Of a DNA stretch of 6,051 nt, positions 5,099 to 6,051 are shown piece by piece. Both the position numbers and the translations under genes were made by a program. This DNA comes from Gemmatimonadota bacterium (GTDB lineage Bacteria > Gemmatimonadota > Gemmatimonadetes > Gemmatimonadales > Gemmatimonadaceae). Where the stretch lies: NCBI GenBank assembly GCA_003142495.1, contig PLMM01000392.1, positions 1,488 through 7,538 of the forward strand, given 5' to 3'. The notes beneath the pieces are model-generated. The model made no database searches, had not been told where the DNA came from, and was given only the letters and a program-made list of their open reading frames with translations. Positions within the stretch are counted from its first letter, which is position 1. Each line of letters opens with the position of its first letter.

Positions 5099-6051
5099 GT
5101 GTCCACTGTCCCGTCAGACATCGAGATCGCGCAGCACGCGAAGCTTCGTCCCATCGTCGACGTCGCGGCCGACCTCGGCCTGAAGCCGGAAGAGCTCGAT
5201 CTCTACGGCAAGTACAAGGCGAAAATCGATCTCGAAGTATCGCAACGACCGTCGAAGGGACGGCTCGTGCTCGTCACCGGTGTGAACCCCACCGCCGCCG
5301 GCGAAGGGAAGAGCACGACGCTCGTCGGCCTCACGCAGGCGATGCGCCGCCTCGGAAAGAACGCGGTGCTCTGCATTCGCGAGCCGAGCATGGGGCCGGT
5401 GTTCGGCGTGAAGGGAGGAGCGGCGGGCGGCGGCTACGCGCAGGTCGTGCCGATGGAGGACATCAATCTCCACTTCACCGGAGACTTTCACGCGATCGCC
5501 TCCGCGCACAATCTCCTCTCGGCGATGCTCGACAATCATCTCACGCAGGGGAACGGGTTGAATATCGACCCACGCCGCATCACGTGGCCACGCACCATCG
5601 ACATGAACGATCGCGCACTTCGTGATGCGGTGATCGGACTCGGCGGCGTGGCGAACGGTGTGGTGCGGGAAGAACGGTGGGTGATCATTCCCGCGAGCGA
5701 AGTCATGGCGATCGTCGCGCTGGCCGCAGGCAGAGAAGATCTCGAGCGTCGCCTCGCCAACATCGTGGTCGGCTCCACCGCGGGCGCCGATCGCAAGCCC
5801 ATTCGCGCGAGCGATCTCAAGGCTGTGGGCGCGATGAGCCTTCTGCTCAAGGATGCGATCCGCCCCAACCTCGTGCAGACGCTCGAAGGCGGCCCCGCCA
5901 TCGTACACGCCGGGCCATTCGGAAACATCGCGCACGGCTGCAACAGCGTGATCGCGACGAAAACCGGCCTCGCGCTCGCCGACATCGTGCTCACTGAGGC
6001 CGGCTTCGGCTCGGATCTGGGCGCGGAGAAGTTCTTCGACATCAAGTGCCG
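5099..6051 (+). CDS. fhs: Formate--tetrahydrofolate ligase, N-terminal part (3' end outside window)
   Basis: The enzyme joins formate to tetrahydrofolate using ATP, giving 10-formyltetrahydrofolate for purine and formyl-methionine synthesis and one-carbon flow. The frame is open from the GTG at 5099 to the right edge: 317 codons plus two bases, of a family length near 555-560. Signatures are the nucleotide-binding [10 protein letters not shown] (64-73; usually PTPAGEGKTT), [19 protein letters not shown] (94-112), [12 protein letters not shown] (122-133), [11 protein letters not shown] (136-146), [20 protein letters not shown] (156-175), ASEVMAI (199-205), [20 protein letters not shown] (245-264), [12 protein letters not shown] (272-283) and [19 protein letters not shown] (299-317). 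No frameshift or internal stop is seen. Residues 190-200 depart from the usual family wording (WVIIPASE instead of FDITVASE) and HAGPFGN replaces HGGPFAN, suggesting a divergent branch of the family. The 65-base gap after tatD and its own strong ribosome-binding site allow separate expression, but no convincing promoter was found. Confidence 0.96.
   Translation, partial: MSTVPSDIEIAQHAKLRPIVDVAADLGLKPEELDLYGKYKAKIDLEVSQRPSKGRLVLVTGVNPTAAGEGKSTTLVGLTQAMRRLGKNAVLCIREPSMGPVFGVKGGAAGGGYAQVVPMEDINLHFTGDFHAIASAHNLLSAMLDNHLTQGNGLNIDPRRITWPRTIDMNDRALRDAVIGLGGVANGVVREERWVIIPASEVMAIVALAAGREDLERRLANIVVGSTAGADRKPIRASDLKAVGAMSLLLKDAIRPNLVQTLEGGPAIVHAGPFGNIAHGCNSVIATKTGLALADIVLTEAGFGSDLGAEKFFDIKC

Noticed and set aside
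5114..5935. A 273-codon open frame on the minus strand opposite fhs
   Set aside because: The + strand frame here encodes a highly conserved ligase with no gaps. The minus-strand product has no recognisable motif and a typical antisense composition.

Overview
This window is a compact, gene-dense stretch of a GC-rich bacterial chromosome. All the genes lie on the + strand, and almost every base is coding. It carries five complete or near-complete housekeeping genes and one that runs off the right edge: the 3' part of truB, then ribF, secD, secF, a tatD-family nuclease gene, and the 5' 57% or so of fhs (formate--tetrahydrofolate ligase). I see no tRNA, rRNA, mobile element, CRISPR array, phage gene or attachment site. 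The longest stretch without a gene is 65 bases.

Organism: the high GC content, the separate and adjacent secD and secF, and the wording of the SecD and SecF proteins (for example a WALWPRTV segment after the first membrane helix, and EFTGGTL in SecF) remind me of Gemmatimonadota. That is recognition from memory with moderate-to-low confidence. A protein search with SecD, SecF and the ligase would settle it.

Layout: truB (2-589, 5' end outside the window) overlaps ribF (582-1550) by 8 bases, which suggests translational coupling at the end of the familiar translation/ribosome-maturation cluster in which truB and ribF are often neighbours. A 31-base, unusually AT- and pyrimidine-rich gap follows. 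A plausible sigma-70-type promoter sits in the last codons of ribF and would drive secD. secD (1582-3237) and secF (3237-4217) overlap by one base (TGATG) and encode the two halves of the SecDF complex, which uses proton flow to help pull proteins through the SecYEG channel. tatD (4248-5033) follows after 30 bases with its own Shine-Dalgarno sequence. fhs (5099 onward) follows after 65 bases, with a strong Shine-Dalgarno and a GTG start.

The genes join RNA modification (TruB), flavin cofactor supply (RibF), protein export (SecD/SecF), nucleic-acid processing or repair (TatD) and one-carbon metabolism (Fhs). Nothing here looks like a new multi-gene system. The points worth a second look are smaller: an alanine/threonine/lysine-rich linker with repeated ADT units inserted in the SecD periplasmic domain, a strong excess of the palindrome CGATCG, two perfect GC-only hairpins inside genes, an altered stretch in a normally well-conserved part of the ligase, and a candidate internal promoter for secDF.
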